DNA of 45,718 nt from assembly GCF_943908415.1 (NCBI RefSeq), contig NZ_CALTSY010000015.1, forward strand, positions 1 through 45,718, written 5' to 3'. Under the pieces are notes generated by a model. That model saw only the letters and a list, made by a program, of their open reading frames with translations, made no database searches and was not told the origin of the DNA. The stretch comes from an uncultured Anaerococcus sp. (GTDB taxonomy: Bacteria; Bacillota; Clostridia; Tissierellales; Peptoniphilaceae). The position numbers and the translations under genes are program-made. This document shows, one piece after another, positions 11,001-17,877 of the stretch (position 1 is its first letter; each line of letters begins with the position of its first letter).

Positions 11001-14000
11001 GAAGGATTTACAGAAATTCCAGAAGATGGATTTGCAGAAATACCAAACAGGCAAATAGGACTTGACCTTAAGATTAACAAGCAAGACCTCTACGGTAGCT
11101 CTCTAGAAGGCGCGATATTTAGTTTAAAGAAAACTGATAGAGACTATAAAGCTATATCTACTGAAAAAGAGTTTAGGGCTATTTCCCAGACTGATGGTAG
11201 TGTAGTCTTTAAAGATGATAATGAAGAAACTGTCAAATTAGAAAAAGGCTATTACCTACTAGAAGAAGTGAATGCTCCCTTAGGATATAAAAAATCCCAA
11301 GCTCCTTGGAAGATAGCAGTCAAGGAAGATAATGGTCGTATGTATGCTGAGTATCTAGGTCCAGAGGAAACCCTACAAAACTTTTTAAACTCTGATAATG
11401 CAAAGGCAAGTGATGGGGGACTAAAGGTAAGTAAGTCTGGTATTAAATATGATTCTAGAGTGACATATATAAATACTCAAGCCAAATCATTTATCCAAAG
11501 AGTCTATATAGATACCAGGGGTTATAAGGCAGATGATATAGTCAATGTACAAATCAATCCTGTTATAAAACGAGATGAGATAGAAGATCCTGGTAAAACA
11601 CCTAAAACAAATATTCCAGGTGTAAAGACAGCTTATAGAGCTAGTTATAAAGTATCTGATATTAGTGGTGACCCTAGCCAAGAAGATGTAGACAATATTT
11701 TAAGTAATTACGATTTATCAAACTCTAATATATCTATGGTAAACACTGCAAGATGGAGACCATTTGATTGGGGATTTGATGAAGATCAACTAAACTTAGA
11801 ATCTGGAGTTTATTTTATAGATATAGAAGGATATTATGATGATAACATTATAGAAGAAGGTCAAATAGATATAGATATAGACTTTTATAAAGGGGAAAGG
11901 AAGTTCCAACAAGCCAAGGGAAAAGATGACAATGGTAATATTATCTATAATGAAGAAGATGGAGGCTCATATCAAACAGGAAATGAGCTAATAGGACTGG
12001 GGTCATCTACAGACCTAGGTCAAAGCAAAGCTAATGAAAATGACAAGTACAATAGATGGCTAGGCAAGGAAGGTGGACGTATATGGCCTTCATTAGATGA
12101 AGGTAAGATTGACAATATAAGAACAAGTATAAATATATCACCTATATATACATCCAGCAAAGCTAATCCTATTCCAGAAGAAGGCATGACTATTACAAAT
12201 GAAGAAGAATCATACAATATCACATTCTCAAAGCATGGACGTGATGATGCTTCACTAGATGTAGAGGCAGAAGAGGTAACTAATAATAGGCTTGAAGGAG
12301 CAGTATTTAAGCTCCAACAACAGATAGCTAATGATTATGAGGATGTAGAAGGATCTTATATAGGATCAGCCTTTAACGGATACTTTGGATTTAGAGGGCT
12401 TAAGCCAGGACGCTATAGGCTTATGGAAGTCAAGGCTCCAGAAGGATACAAGCCAATCAAGGATCCACTTATATACTTTACAGTAGAAACTATCACAGCA
12501 AACTCTGGGAAGATAATAAATCCAAAAACTGGAGAATCAATAGATGTAAAAACTATAGATATCAAGTTCCCAGGAAATGATAGCAAATATAGTTTCGATA
12601 CTTTAGAAATGCTAGATCCAAAAACTGGAAATCCAGTTGCTATTAAAGATATAGATTCAAAAGATATCAATTTACTAAAAAGTCAAATAATCAATCCAGA
12701 AACCAAGGAAGCTATCAATTCGAGCACGCTTAAGATAGTGGTTGATGAAGATGATTTTGATATAAAAGATATAAAAATAGTTCCGGATTCTAATGGACTT
12801 ATATCACTAGAATATGACAAGGCAAATGGAGTTTACCAATATTTACCAGAAAAATCTACAACTGAAAAAGATGGTAAGCTAATAGACTTTGTAACTTCTG
12901 CTACAGCTAAAAATATGGGTAAAATAATAAATGAGAAGTCCAGCGGTAAAATTAACTTCAAGAAAACTGACATGGGAGGTAATGCTCTTAAAAATGCAGA
13001 ATTTGAAGTTTGGTATAAAGCAAATAAATCAGATGAATATGATACTAAACTTAAACTTTATGAAAAAATAACGGATGATAAAGTAGAAAGAGTAGCTATA
13101 AAAGACTCTGACAATCCACCAAGAGGGTATACTCAAGTCGATTATTTCGCTTCGGACAAAGATGGTCTATTAGGCTTTACATTTGATAAATCTGGATACT
13201 ATGCACTAAAAGAAGTCAAGGCTCCGGAAGGTTATATCAAACAAAAGGGTTATATAAAAGAGTTTGCCTTAGAAGATGGCGATGTTAAAACAAAAACCGA
13301 TACTTCGATAGATATAAGCTCTGGTGAAGATGGAAAGGACTTGACCATAACCCTTACTACAAATGAGGATCATAGGTCTATAAATTACTATTCAGCCGAA
13401 AATGGTATTAGACAATCATATTTAAAACTTGATCAGCAAAATATAGACTTAAAATATGCAAGTAATCCTATAGTAGAAGTTTATAAAAAGTCAAAAGATG
13501 ATAAGGAATACAAAAAGTTAGAAGACTATACTAGAGAAGACTTAGAAAATATCTATGATAATGACCTTGTTATCGACCTTTATAAACTAGCAAAATTGGC
13601 ACAAAATAAAGATAATGACTATAAAGAGTCCCTATCTTCTACAGATAGCTATAAAATAGTTGTTAAAGCTAACTACTTAAACAGTACCAGCTACTATGGA
13701 AAAGCTCCCTATACAGGACTAAGACAAACCCTCCATCTTAAAGGTGCAGGTATAGGATCGACAGACTTAGAAGAAGTTAGAAGTCTAGCTATAGACTCAG
13801 ATAATCCTGACCAAGACTTAGGTAGATATAGTAGTTATAAAGTAGATAGCGAAGATCCTATAAATATAGTAAATATCAAATCTCAGTTCCCACTAACAGG
13901 AGGCAAGGGCGTTTGGATCGGATTTGCAATAATTGGTGCCATAGTAATGATTATAGCAGCCTTTAAATATGCCAAAAGCAAGGATGAAAGTATTGCTGAA

Positions 14001-14009
14001 AACGGATAA
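2034..14009 (+). CDS. Giant wall-anchored multi-SpaA-domain adhesin (3,991 aa)
   Basis: Very large surface protein, probably an adhesin or ancillary pilin. It starts at GTG with AAAGGAGGG 4 nt upstream. A signal peptide occupies about residues 1-31. Residues ~50-700 are Asp/Lys/Ser-rich and partly helical. At least eight SpaA/Cna_B-like modules can be picked out by their L-x-G-A-x-F strand and E-box (Y-x-L-x-E-x-x-A-P-x-G-Y) near residues 1212, 1500, 2012, 2122, 2438, 3009, 3393 and 3638. Longer, less familiar beta-rich segments separate several of them. Three tandem InlB-like bacterial-repeat modules of ~77 residues lie at about 2752-2984, each ending F-x-M-P-x-x-x-V-x-x. The anchor is FPLTGG at ~3952, then a hydrophobic helix and a Lys-containing tail. 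Such modules usually form Lys-Asn/Asp isopeptide bonds and make stiff stalks. The reading frame is intact throughout. No von Willebrand A domain is visible. The ligand is unknown. Confidence 0.85.
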   Translation: MKKNNLRQFMIKLWALTLAIIMAFPFNAFASSQIKEDTKSYDDKSSIMGLAEDNEKASEENINSINSKQDYSKNIEDRGKYSIEKKASLSKDSSKLIYTIELTNKDFTKEESQGDISLALGFDTSSNIKNIEVKNIEGYKDEGSLEKIQANSQQDSSLDPLQTLTVTSKNYEKLLYTIEADISSVDDKATYSLIMSLNKDDENIYLSTYDLRTDIINVTENNTQKELVELVDISEDNNSYLDAFYKEDKELIWQDYLVNDKEDSKKVRYDLNSDNNQDFTDSKINLEYLSLGKDGFEKNEELSQSLDYVKNLEFDIPKGYMVKLSLKSQIDKDNTSIKNYSMNNRTIKNPYYKEDKESSDDSDDESAQQDIDENKNLSKKDATDAKNKVTVKADPDSNEFVIDEPIFEKKDKSSVNATESQSSAIDLNKDSILSKYKSKGNLSPVLEVTINNITSLLKSYNDDKISYEDFENELSSQTNDISKQEFTEITSTLIEGLNEEKYKVAKIDIDSLANQVYSDDNIDKQSSKSLDKVDTNSQNDNTNKESQEIPLSSEEIAKQDAVESFDSSLRKAAEEAKKPQEDDRTLMSDITEGVKGIFGQSNLDKADKELKEALDNDISLEKLQDLLLDLGERYNLNSKDEAKLMSDNEEAIKAVIEKDADANFRSNMLFVQNDDNISSFTNKSFNILTNFDTYNADKPVRVGEKFVIQLDDKLKINDSSVLENLSYKGNVVANASYDEKSNTIIYTVVKDIYDSISLPIKIKADYNIDNIDKSKESFAIINRISGVGLSSTQSLLPIIVDKNGNISNTIDEPDKENVIQIINQDKDEDYRFTLDAYGQPVINNGKMNGVNWTIKVGSDQDLKSLGYKLNLTTVEGSGIGEIQNSRSNTEEINLETNEAIKGKLGIVDSKHYNLQSSAQDLVQKFYTPVINEQSSYMLDISVALTEKKETGAVRLIMDDGYLQQVINEATPTRVGMNNRTTIQGEFTSSNEARWTITDGVSTGDSNNGLPLKSRSIGSNQSIKEGKTASYGLDENGKMEIKEGESFISEIPSKETNPSSSQAVGNIAVYQLTTDLKDPDKAQTYILSGVELSKYRNLYIDQSWNLPDGVDMPEQTIKAVDKDGNILATSQVEAGEDGKFERLITVDDVRYWNITDEGKASKTDPKIDQNFSDQSVEINGKEYRFYENTNYYNPDQKIYYIKNSLSEENEEKSASFNVLKVDRKNPGKRLAGARYKLLGSDVEAVTDTNGRALFSNIKPGSYTLVESKAPSGYELDQESKNINISKDGEISVSGRNAYFSDASNKTEIVRHPGYPDYMTTMRYGNISDNGNVEFYLYLKPLNSNGGSTNKDTRLNIDIPGALNLNVSAYDVYPEDREAIRAAMENQTVDKNISSLGKSVINSPNNNVITGKENVTDSYTNKTGYQIKFPAARFNGDWGFLVKVTGNIKDMDSAVLYYDWLTDKNTVNEAKIQENINISKQKLNNNQPSSILITNEEYDKSIITVSKFDDSKDKNKLKGAEFVLKDSDGNIISTKFTGEDGQAKFGEQPAGTYTIEEANAPQGYEKSNAVFDIIVNKSGEIIYNPRFKNGSGVPENAIDYWLENEKDNEGSSRANVVSVNQKTSIKEGVGSGSSGIRQDVWEAYRLESLKYHLDVSLKDSREGSKFEIQFDPNLDFTQYVNELPKINVSGKDIADPYFDYNTNLLTYVFNNNSGGGPIDASIDIVGIIPSKFYAKSNGEYSFTNIVNPGADIKEGNQREDFKINADYEIYDMKSGQPSQSYYFRDVYQGEDGQWYVSAIAYYNATADYSGTSKKLSFNWLSTNYQKDTRYANWQANGEKPAFDLEDIKIYRTEPKMRRQEIRKDYSIPINDNMPLSFGIRPEQDPNTYSLVYSTKIDSSKSLNNTSNNIKLDYNPGEIQTTGVINRSSPLEITMPAISRNNEGYVIEQTFKVTDKDKFNKLWRAFYMTNGSLESPFVSRSNTNDKAEAIKTGDDIPVIYKQRLGFINKKYTPGKFYITKINESDRDEKINNAVFSLTDTHGNIYRSTNKNGRTEFNNLAPGRYTLIESKAPDNFIKSDKKWQVTVDIDGNVKILETSVTGYGKTYQGNNTDPINLEVTNKPASDKFVIYKKDPSGKPLAGAKFRISKQNSDPEFVREAVSDENGIVKLKESLSDGTYIIEEIEAPKSYKKSDKKWVLVVNEGKNKLYNYVDPTKTLDVKSIPAEDGVSWVDVKNRDTTGWSQYDVRWTGWTRYSNEASKLGTRIVAINKDKKYVVQRYVINPESASIGESSAIIHRENSQYDNMDWYQGTEDYNVFILDKPVTGLISDIRLANYGITDISKDVKKDVVTSGQDPDSLKLTFPETNKPILVDIKVPYKEESAGVGTSIDFSEGGEMYWKSDYYEKVSDIKLAEPTHAVKGNIKGSYISDDSLDITNESKKYDFKIKKVKENDKDQTIKGAIFKLTGPDDTGNIDYMTTADDGMIIFDDLEQGTYTLEEDRPAPGYEKSDTTWAVIIGDDGKTYIKEDKSVVANRKVEVKEDTAAQNIEELAISRFSMANISFMAVNQNLGLEESPIAIASPQMAASGWQKVDPAMSKTSSKSDSANGEIKTKITEINKDTKQFKQVFLIDGSKSTLSPIILNIHRVGLAEIKPTDISVSVYPVSKDSTVDNLTSIGGPIKYNGPFGDNNFPGVTLNFVKQNQNIAIEVTSSYSTGSPIGLEMYYHYSRSGSPANWKHFDAKESYANENDVNKIESYKVTINQPQNGSIDADKKTDLKKDDTVRLTKQANNGYIFKEWNVRDAQGNPVTVSNDQFKMPASDVTVSAVFEKIPSYQVWVQTVEGGKVTPNPNKDVTAGTTINLTIEPEDGYELEKITYNDLDGKTYEVNGTSFEMPNHNVTLMPTFKKKPVAKYNITLMQAEGGNISADPMSAEKGTIIKLTASADEGYEFEGFTVTDANNESVDVTDGQFVMPASNVSVSARFNKKEEPDQVPEGFTEIPEDGFAEIPNRQIGLDLKINKQDLYGSSLEGAIFSLKKTDRDYKAISTEKEFRAISQTDGSVVFKDDNEETVKLEKGYYLLEEVNAPLGYKKSQAPWKIAVKEDNGRMYAEYLGPEETLQNFLNSDNAKASDGGLKVSKSGIKYDSRVTYINTQAKSFIQRVYIDTRGYKADDIVNVQINPVIKRDEIEDPGKTPKTNIPGVKTAYRASYKVSDISGDPSQEDVDNILSNYDLSNSNISMVNTARWRPFDWGFDEDQLNLESGVYFIDIEGYYDDNIIEEGQIDIDIDFYKGERKFQQAKGKDDNGNIIYNEEDGGSYQTGNELIGLGSSTDLGQSKANENDKYNRWLGKEGGRIWPSLDEGKIDNIRTSINISPIYTSSKANPIPEEGMTITNEEESYNITFSKHGRDDASLDVEAEEVTNNRLEGAVFKLQQQIANDYEDVEGSYIGSAFNGYFGFRGLKPGRYRLMEVKAPEGYKPIKDPLIYFTVETITANSGKIINPKTGESIDVKTIDIKFPGNDSKYSFDTLEMLDPKTGNPVAIKDIDSKDINLLKSQIINPETKEAINSSTLKIVVDEDDFDIKDIKIVPDSNGLISLEYDKANGVYQYLPEKSTTEKDGKLIDFVTSATAKNMGKIINEKSSGKINFKKTDMGGNALKNAEFEVWYKANKSDEYDTKLKLYEKITDDKVERVAIKDSDNPPRGYTQVDYFASDKDGLLGFTFDKSGYYALKEVKAPEGYIKQKGYIKEFALEDGDVKTKTDTSIDISSGEDGKDLTITLTTNEDHRSINYYSAENGIRQSYLKLDQQNIDLKYASNPIVEVYKKSKDDKEYKKLEDYTREDLENIYDNDLVIDLYKLAKLAQNKDNDYKESLSSTDSYKIVVKANYLNSTSYYGKAPYTGLRQTLHLKGAGIGSTDLEEVRSLAIDSDNPDQDLGRYSSYKVDSEDPINIVNIKSQFPLTGGKGVWIGFAIIGAIVMIIAAFKYAKSKDESIAENG

Positions 14010-14017
14010 TTTTTAGT

Positions 14018-14076
14018 AACTAGATAAGATATTAGAGAAATCTATAAGATGTAAAATAGATTTCTCTAAGCTAGTT
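14018..14076. terminator. Nested hairpin after the giant gene
   Basis: A 10-bp stem AGAGAAATCT (14034-14043)/AGATTTCTCT (14058-14067) sits inside an outer AACTAG/CTAGTT pair. There is no T run, so it may be an mRNA-end hairpin or a processing site rather than an ordinary terminator. Confidence 0.45.
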
Positions 14077-14135
14077 ATAATTCCCATATCAGCGATCATA
14101 AATAAGTAAAAGTACTTAAATAATATCACTAATTA

Positions 14136-14217
14136 ATCTTAGGATGAGCCGCTCCATTTGTATCAAAACGAGTTTAATCTTAGACTAGGTATCAGACTAT
14201 AGACTTAATCCTAAGAT
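14136..14217. repeat. Long-range inverted repeat upstream of the pilin gene
   Basis: ATCTTAGGAT at 14136-14145 is the exact reverse complement of 14208-14217, with about 62 nt between that contain further partly complementary CTTAGACT-like words. If it is transcribed it would fold into one large hairpin in the pilin leader. No known riboswitch is recognised. Confidence 0.45.
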
Positions 14218-14260
14218 AAATTATAAATGTTGGAATGTTACACATTATAGAAATCATTTG

Positions 14261-14276
14261 AGGATAATATTATCCT
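14261..14276. promoter_or_regulatory. Perfect 16-bp palindrome upstream of pilin gene
   Basis: AGGATAATATTATCCT is perfectly self-complementary with no loop, which suits a dimeric regulator better than an RNA hairpin. It lies 33 nt before the pilin start codon. Reading it as an operator is an inference. Confidence 0.35.
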
Positions 14277-14309
14277 TAAGTTGTAATTAGAAAAGAAAAA
14301 GGAGAAAAC

Positions 14310-15872
14310 ATGAGAAGAAAAATTTTATCATTTCTGACAGCCTTTGCCATGGTATTTGGCATAATAGCCTCATCATTTACTAGTGCTAAGGCTGCTGAAG
14401 TTGGAGAAGATGGGTCACCATCAAAGATTACAGTTAATATCCATAAAATTTTAATGAGTAAGGAAGCTTTAGATGAACATCAATCAGATAAAAACTATGA
14501 CCCTACCAAAGGAGTTGGAAGTATAACGGAATTCTTTGGAGATTCTGCAAAGGAGATTGATAAGGTATATTTTGTAGCCATCAAAGAAGGAGAAGATGGA
14601 TATAGTGATTTTGATCAAAAATCTAATGAAGAAAAAGATAGTATTATTGAAAAACTTGCTGATAATAGAAAAGGCGAAACAACATCAACTGGACTTTCTC
14701 TTGAGTTAGATAACCCTGGTAATTACAATATTTATGAAGTAAAACATAAATCCACTTATAAAGGTGAAGATGAGAAGACATTAGCTGAACAAAAGGCAGT
14801 GCCTGTAGAATTAAAGTTACCAGAACATGCAGAAACCCCAACTGGTGTTGCTAATGAAATCAATGTTTACCCTAAAAATACAGAAGATGGGCCAAATGTA
14901 ACAAAGACAATTATTAAAGATGGCGAAGATTTAGAATTAGCTTCTTTTGATAAAACAAAAGAATTCAATTGGGCAGTAGAAGCTGATATTCCAACAGGAT
15001 TTAAAGATTATAGTATATTTAAAATTTCTGATACACTTGAAGATTCTTTATCTTATGTAAAAAATCAAGATGTAAAAGTAAGTATTAAAGATAGTAATAC
15101 TCGATTAGAAAAAGATACAGATTATACACTCACTGAGCCAACTGAAGATAAAGGCGGCGAATTAATATTTAGTTTAACTAGAGAAGGAATTAATAAATTA
15201 GCAAATTCTGATGAGACTAAAAAAATAAGATTAGAATTTACAACTACAATTAATAAAGATGCAATTATGTCAAAAAATATTCCAAATAAGGCTGATTTAA
15301 ATTATGGAATTAATCCTGATGATCCACTTAAAAAGGAATCAAATGCACCGGAAGTTTATACTGGAGGAAAAAGGTTTAAAAAAATTGACTCTAGTAAAGA
15401 TAATAAAGAGCTTCAAGGTGCTAAGTTTGTAGTTAAAAATTCAGAAGGTAATTTCTTATATGAAGAAGATGGAAACTATTCTTGGAAAAAGCCTGAAAAT
15501 ACAGATGCTAAGAGTTTGAGTGAAGAAGAGAGTATTAAAATACTAGAATCAGACTCAGATGGTATTTTTGAGATTACAGGACTTGAATATAAACGTGATG
15601 AAGGAACAGAATACGAAATAGTCGAGATTCAAGCGCCAGATGGATATGCGTTGAAAAAAGAGGTTACTAAATTTGATGTAAATGATACATCTTATTACAA
15701 AGATGCAAAAATTGAAAGCCCAGAAACTGCTGAACCACAAAATGTAGATAATAAACCTTTAACAATCCCACAAACAGGTGGTATTGGCTCACTAATCTTC
15801 ATAGTAGTAGGTATTGCACTTATGGGTGTTGCTATAGCTATGAAAAGAAGAAACTCTTACGAAGAAGCTTAA
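14310..15872 (+). CDS. Backbone-type pilin (major pilin, IPQTG-anchored)
   Basis: Secreted pilin of 520 aa, the likely shaft subunit of a Gram-positive pilus. The signal peptide ends near A-K-A at about residue 29. The pilin motif V-Y-P-K is present with Lys189, the residue normally joined to the sorting signal of the next subunit. A middle domain at about residues 195-345 looks like the fimbrial isopeptide D2 domain (F-N-W-x-V-x-A-D-I-P, then I-S-D-T-L). A Cna_B-like C-terminal domain carries the E-box YEIVEIQAPDGY with Glu439. The cell-wall signal is IPQTG at 486-490, followed by a hydrophobic helix and KRR. AAAGGAGAAA lies just ahead of the ATG. These features match SpaA/FimA-type pilins polymerised by class C sortases, but no class C sortase is found in the window. 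It has its own leader and terminator. Confidence 0.9.
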   Translation: MRRKILSFLTAFAMVFGIIASSFTSAKAAEVGEDGSPSKITVNIHKILMSKEALDEHQSDKNYDPTKGVGSITEFFGDSAKEIDKVYFVAIKEGEDGYSDFDQKSNEEKDSIIEKLADNRKGETTSTGLSLELDNPGNYNIYEVKHKSTYKGEDEKTLAEQKAVPVELKLPEHAETPTGVANEINVYPKNTEDGPNVTKTIIKDGEDLELASFDKTKEFNWAVEADIPTGFKDYSIFKISDTLEDSLSYVKNQDVKVSIKDSNTRLEKDTDYTLTEPTEDKGGELIFSLTREGINKLANSDETKKIRLEFTTTINKDAIMSKNIPNKADLNYGINPDDPLKKESNAPEVYTGGKRFKKIDSSKDNKELQGAKFVVKNSEGNFLYEEDGNYSWKKPENTDAKSLSEEESIKILESDSDGIFEITGLEYKRDEGTEYEIVEIQAPDGYALKKEVTKFDVNDTSYYKDAKIESPETAEPQNVDNKPLTIPQTGGIGSLIFIVVGIALMGVAIAMKRRNSYEEA

Positions 15873-15922
15873 GCCTTAATCAAAGATAAGAGAAAAACAA
15901 AATAAGAAAAAGCAATCAAAAG

Positions 15923-15950
15923 GGCTCAGGACATTATCCTGGGTCTTTTT
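15923..15950 (+). terminator. Terminator after pilin gene
   Basis: A CTCAGGA/TCCTGGG stem with G-T and G-C extension, followed by CTTTTTT. Confidence 0.8.
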
Positions 15951-15980
15951 TAGAATAATAATTAATAACTGGAGAAGAAT

Positions 15981-16772
15981 ATGTCCATAAAAGATAAGAA
16001 AAAACTTATAAAGAGATTAAGAAAAATCGCTAATAAAAACAATAAAGTATATGATGATATTGATAAATTAATAAATGATTTAGAAAAAGATTTCTCTGAA
16101 AGTGATTCTTTAAGTGTAGCAAATGAAGATTTAATAAATCTTTATAACGTAAAAAATACTAGTCTTAATTATAGAGATGAATTTTCAGCAAACCCATTAT
16201 TAATATTATTAGATGTAATTGTTTTTTATATACTATTATACATTACTTTATTAGAAGATAGTAAGACAAATGAAAAATTTACTTTACAAATTTTTTCAAT
16301 TACGCTACTTATTTTTATTGTATACGCCTTTTTTAGTATATATAAAAGTGCAACGTATGTTAATGAAAAGGATTATAAAAATTTAGTTGGTAATTTAAAC
16401 ACATATATTAATATAAAAATTAATGAAAATTATTCTGGAAATTTGAATGTGCATATTAATGATTTATTAAATTTTCGAGAGAGAAAATTAAAATTTATAG
16501 ATGAATGTGCAGAACCAGTAAGTAAAAGTAAAGATATACTTATTGGAATTCTGGCCACATTATTAGGTTCTATTCTATTAGCGACATTAAAATTACTGTT
16601 GAATAAGTGGAATGTAATAGAAATAAAATCTGGCATCAATTTCTTAGCAGGAATTTATCTTATTACGCTTTTGTTATTGGTTAGCGCTCATTTAATCTTA
16701 TCTTTATCGAACATAAAGTTTAAATTATTATATCAACGTGCTCTCTCTGAAATAAAATTAGATACCATATAG
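15981..16772 (+). CDS. Membrane protein of unknown function (263 aa)
   Basis: I do not recognise this protein. The first ~60 residues are Lys/Asp-rich and probably a coiled coil in the cytoplasm. Two membrane helices follow at about residues 72-90 and 102-118, then a soluble loop of ~70 residues, then two more at about 186-206 and 218-240, and a short charged tail. GGAG lies 5 nt ahead of the ATG. It is very AT-rich. It stands alone between the pilin terminator and the toxin-antitoxin module, so the context gives no function. The four-helix layout with a leading coiled coil is only descriptive. Confidence 0.65.
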   Translation: MSIKDKKKLIKRLRKIANKNNKVYDDIDKLINDLEKDFSESDSLSVANEDLINLYNVKNTSLNYRDEFSANPLLILLDVIVFYILLYITLLEDSKTNEKFTLQIFSITLLIFIVYAFFSIYKSATYVNEKDYKNLVGNLNTYINIKINENYSGNLNVHINDLLNFRERKLKFIDECAEPVSKSKDILIGILATLLGSILLATLKLLLNKWNVIEIKSGINFLAGIYLITLLLLVSAHLILSLSNIKFKLLYQRALSEIKLDTI

Positions 16773-16836
16773 TTTGATAATCTGTTTGATATAGTAGATA
16801 TAAAGATTTTGAGAATTATTGCATAGTATCGACCAC

Positions 16837-16866
16837 AAGACAGGCATTAAGCTTGTCTTTTTTTGT
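16837..16866 (+). terminator. Terminator inside a repeated block
   Basis: AAGACAGGC/GCTTGTCTT stem (one G-T pair), loop ATTAA, then seven T. The surrounding ~60 bp (16808-16870) resembles 17820-17882 on the other side of the toxin-antitoxin pair. Confidence 0.75.
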
Positions 16867-16922
16867 TTACTTTTATTTATTATTATTTTTTACGTTGCAT
16901 AATTGCGTTGTACAAGATAAAT

Positions 16923-16976
16923 ACTATTTAAGTAGCTCTCTCCACCCATTCGCTACGATTATTTGGTCGAGAATGA
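16923..16976 (+). repeat. Short palindromic element, copy A
   Basis: This 54-bp block matches 17703-17756 at 46 of 54 positions without gaps. It shares CTCTCCAC, a GC-richer centre and TTGGTCGAGAATG with the second module of the larger composite repeats. With copy B it brackets the toxin-antitoxin genes. The rest of the 16,773-17,113 gap holds the terminator above and the promoter below. Confidence 0.65.
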
Positions 16977-17062
16977 TGTTTTATAATAAATTCAATGAGA
17001 TGTAATAAGGTGGATATATTATTCTTATCTGTGTTAATTATTAAAATATAAACAATTGAAAA

Positions 17063-17090
17063 TTGAAAACATGTGAAATAATGATATAAT
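17063..17090 (+). promoter_or_regulatory. Promoter of the toxin-antitoxin operon
   Basis: TTGAAA at 17063-17068 and TATAAT at 17085-17090 with a 16-nt spacer, 23 nt before the antitoxin start. Such antitoxins usually repress their own promoter; no clear operator palindrome is seen. Confidence 0.6.
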
Positions 17091-17113
17091 AATGATAAAA
17101 GGAGTTGCTAATT

Positions 17114-17386
17114 ATGATAAAAATTCGTCCTATATCAGATTTGAGAAATAAATTTACAGATGTAGAAAAAGAAGTTAATAGTGCTGACTCACCTGTTTTC
17201 CTTACTAAAAATGGGTACGGATCAATGGTGATAATGAGCTTAGAACATTATGCAAGTTTAACAGATAATATTGAGAAAAAATTGGATCAAGCTGATTTTA
17301 TTGCTGATACTAATCCAGACAGATTAGAACATAATGATGTTTTTAATAATATTAGGAAAAGGATAGATGAACAATCAGACATATAG
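17114..17386 (+). CDS. Phd/YefM-family antitoxin
   Basis: Antitoxin of a type II toxin-antitoxin pair (90 aa); it binds and neutralises the toxin encoded next and usually represses its own promoter. The N-terminal half shows the Phd/YefM pattern: I-R-P-I-S-D-L-R, then P-V-F-L-T-K-N-G and V-I-M-S-L-E-H-Y, the DNA-binding part. The charged C terminus is the expected toxin-wrapping region. The ATG at 17114 follows AAAAGGAG at 9 nt; a TTG at 17105 overlaps that site and is not favoured. The toxin gene starts 20 bp before this gene ends, the usual coupling. Confidence 0.9.
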   Translation: MIKIRPISDLRNKFTDVEKEVNSADSPVFLTKNGYGSMVIMSLEHYASLTDNIEKKLDQADFIADTNPDRLEHNDVFNNIRKRIDEQSDI

Positions 17387-17681
17387 AATTAATTACTTAC
17401 CATTATTTGAACAGGATTTAAATGAAATAGTTGACTATATTACTGTGGATTTACAAAATACCAGTGCAGCCCATAAATTGGTTAATGATGTTGAACAAGC
17501 TATTTTTAAAAGGCTTGATAATCCTCTAATCTATGCGCCATATAGTTCTAATAAAACAAGAAAACATCAATACTATAGAATAAATGTTGGCAATTATTCT
17601 ATCTTTTACGTAGTTATAGATGATGTTATGGAAGTTAGAAGGATACTTTATTCTAGAAGAAATATCGATGAACTTATATAA
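17367..17681 (+). CDS. RelE/ParE-family toxin
   Basis: Toxin of the type II pair (104 aa). The family is either ribosome-dependent mRNA interferases (RelE/YoeB) or gyrase inhibitors (ParE). The fold signature is present: a helical stretch with L-F-E-Q-D-L-N-E-I-V-D-Y-I, then Y-Y-R-I-N-V-G-N-Y-S-I-F-Y-V and the C-terminal V-R-R-I-L-Y-S-R-R-N strand. The Y-R-I-x-V-G-x-Y-x-I-F-Y string is typical of RelE/ParE proteins. The gene overlaps the antitoxin by 20 bp, so their translation is coupled. Which target it hits cannot be read from the sequence. Confidence 0.88.
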   Translation: MNNQTYRINYLPLFEQDLNEIVDYITVDLQNTSAAHKLVNDVEQAIFKRLDNPLIYAPYSSNKTRKHQYYRINVGNYSIFYVVIDDVMEVRRILYSRRNIDELI

Positions 17682-17702
17682 TATCATTATCTAGACTTAA
17701 TG

Positions 17703-17756
17703 ACTATTTAAGTAGATCTCTCCACGCACTCGCTTCGCTCGTTTGGTCGAGAATGG
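17703..17756 (+). repeat. Short palindromic element, copy B
   Basis: Partner of the element at 16923-16976, same orientation. The centre reads ACTCGCTTCGCTCG, the TTCG-looped core common to this repeat class in the window. Confidence 0.65.
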
Positions 17757-17849
17757 CTTGTTGTATCTGCTCCTTTAATTGAAATAGCTGTACTAGTTAA
17801 TATAATTATATAACCATGATTTCGAGAATCAATGCATGGTAACAGACCA

Positions 17850-17877
17850 AGAGATAAGCTTAGGCTTGTCTCTTTTT
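17850..17877 (+). terminator. Terminator after the toxin-antitoxin operon
   Basis: AGAGATAAGC/GCTTGTCTCT stem (one T-G pair), loop TTAG, then six T. Just upstream, a dyad built from ACCAT...ATGGT and GATT...AATC occupies about 17813-17841. The block repeats the one at 16808-16870. Confidence 0.8.

Noticed and set aside
2243..12670. Many antisense open frames of 60-96 codons inside the giant gene
   Set aside because: They lack good ribosome sites and domain patterns and are explained by the Asp/Lys/Ser-rich codon bias of the sense strand.
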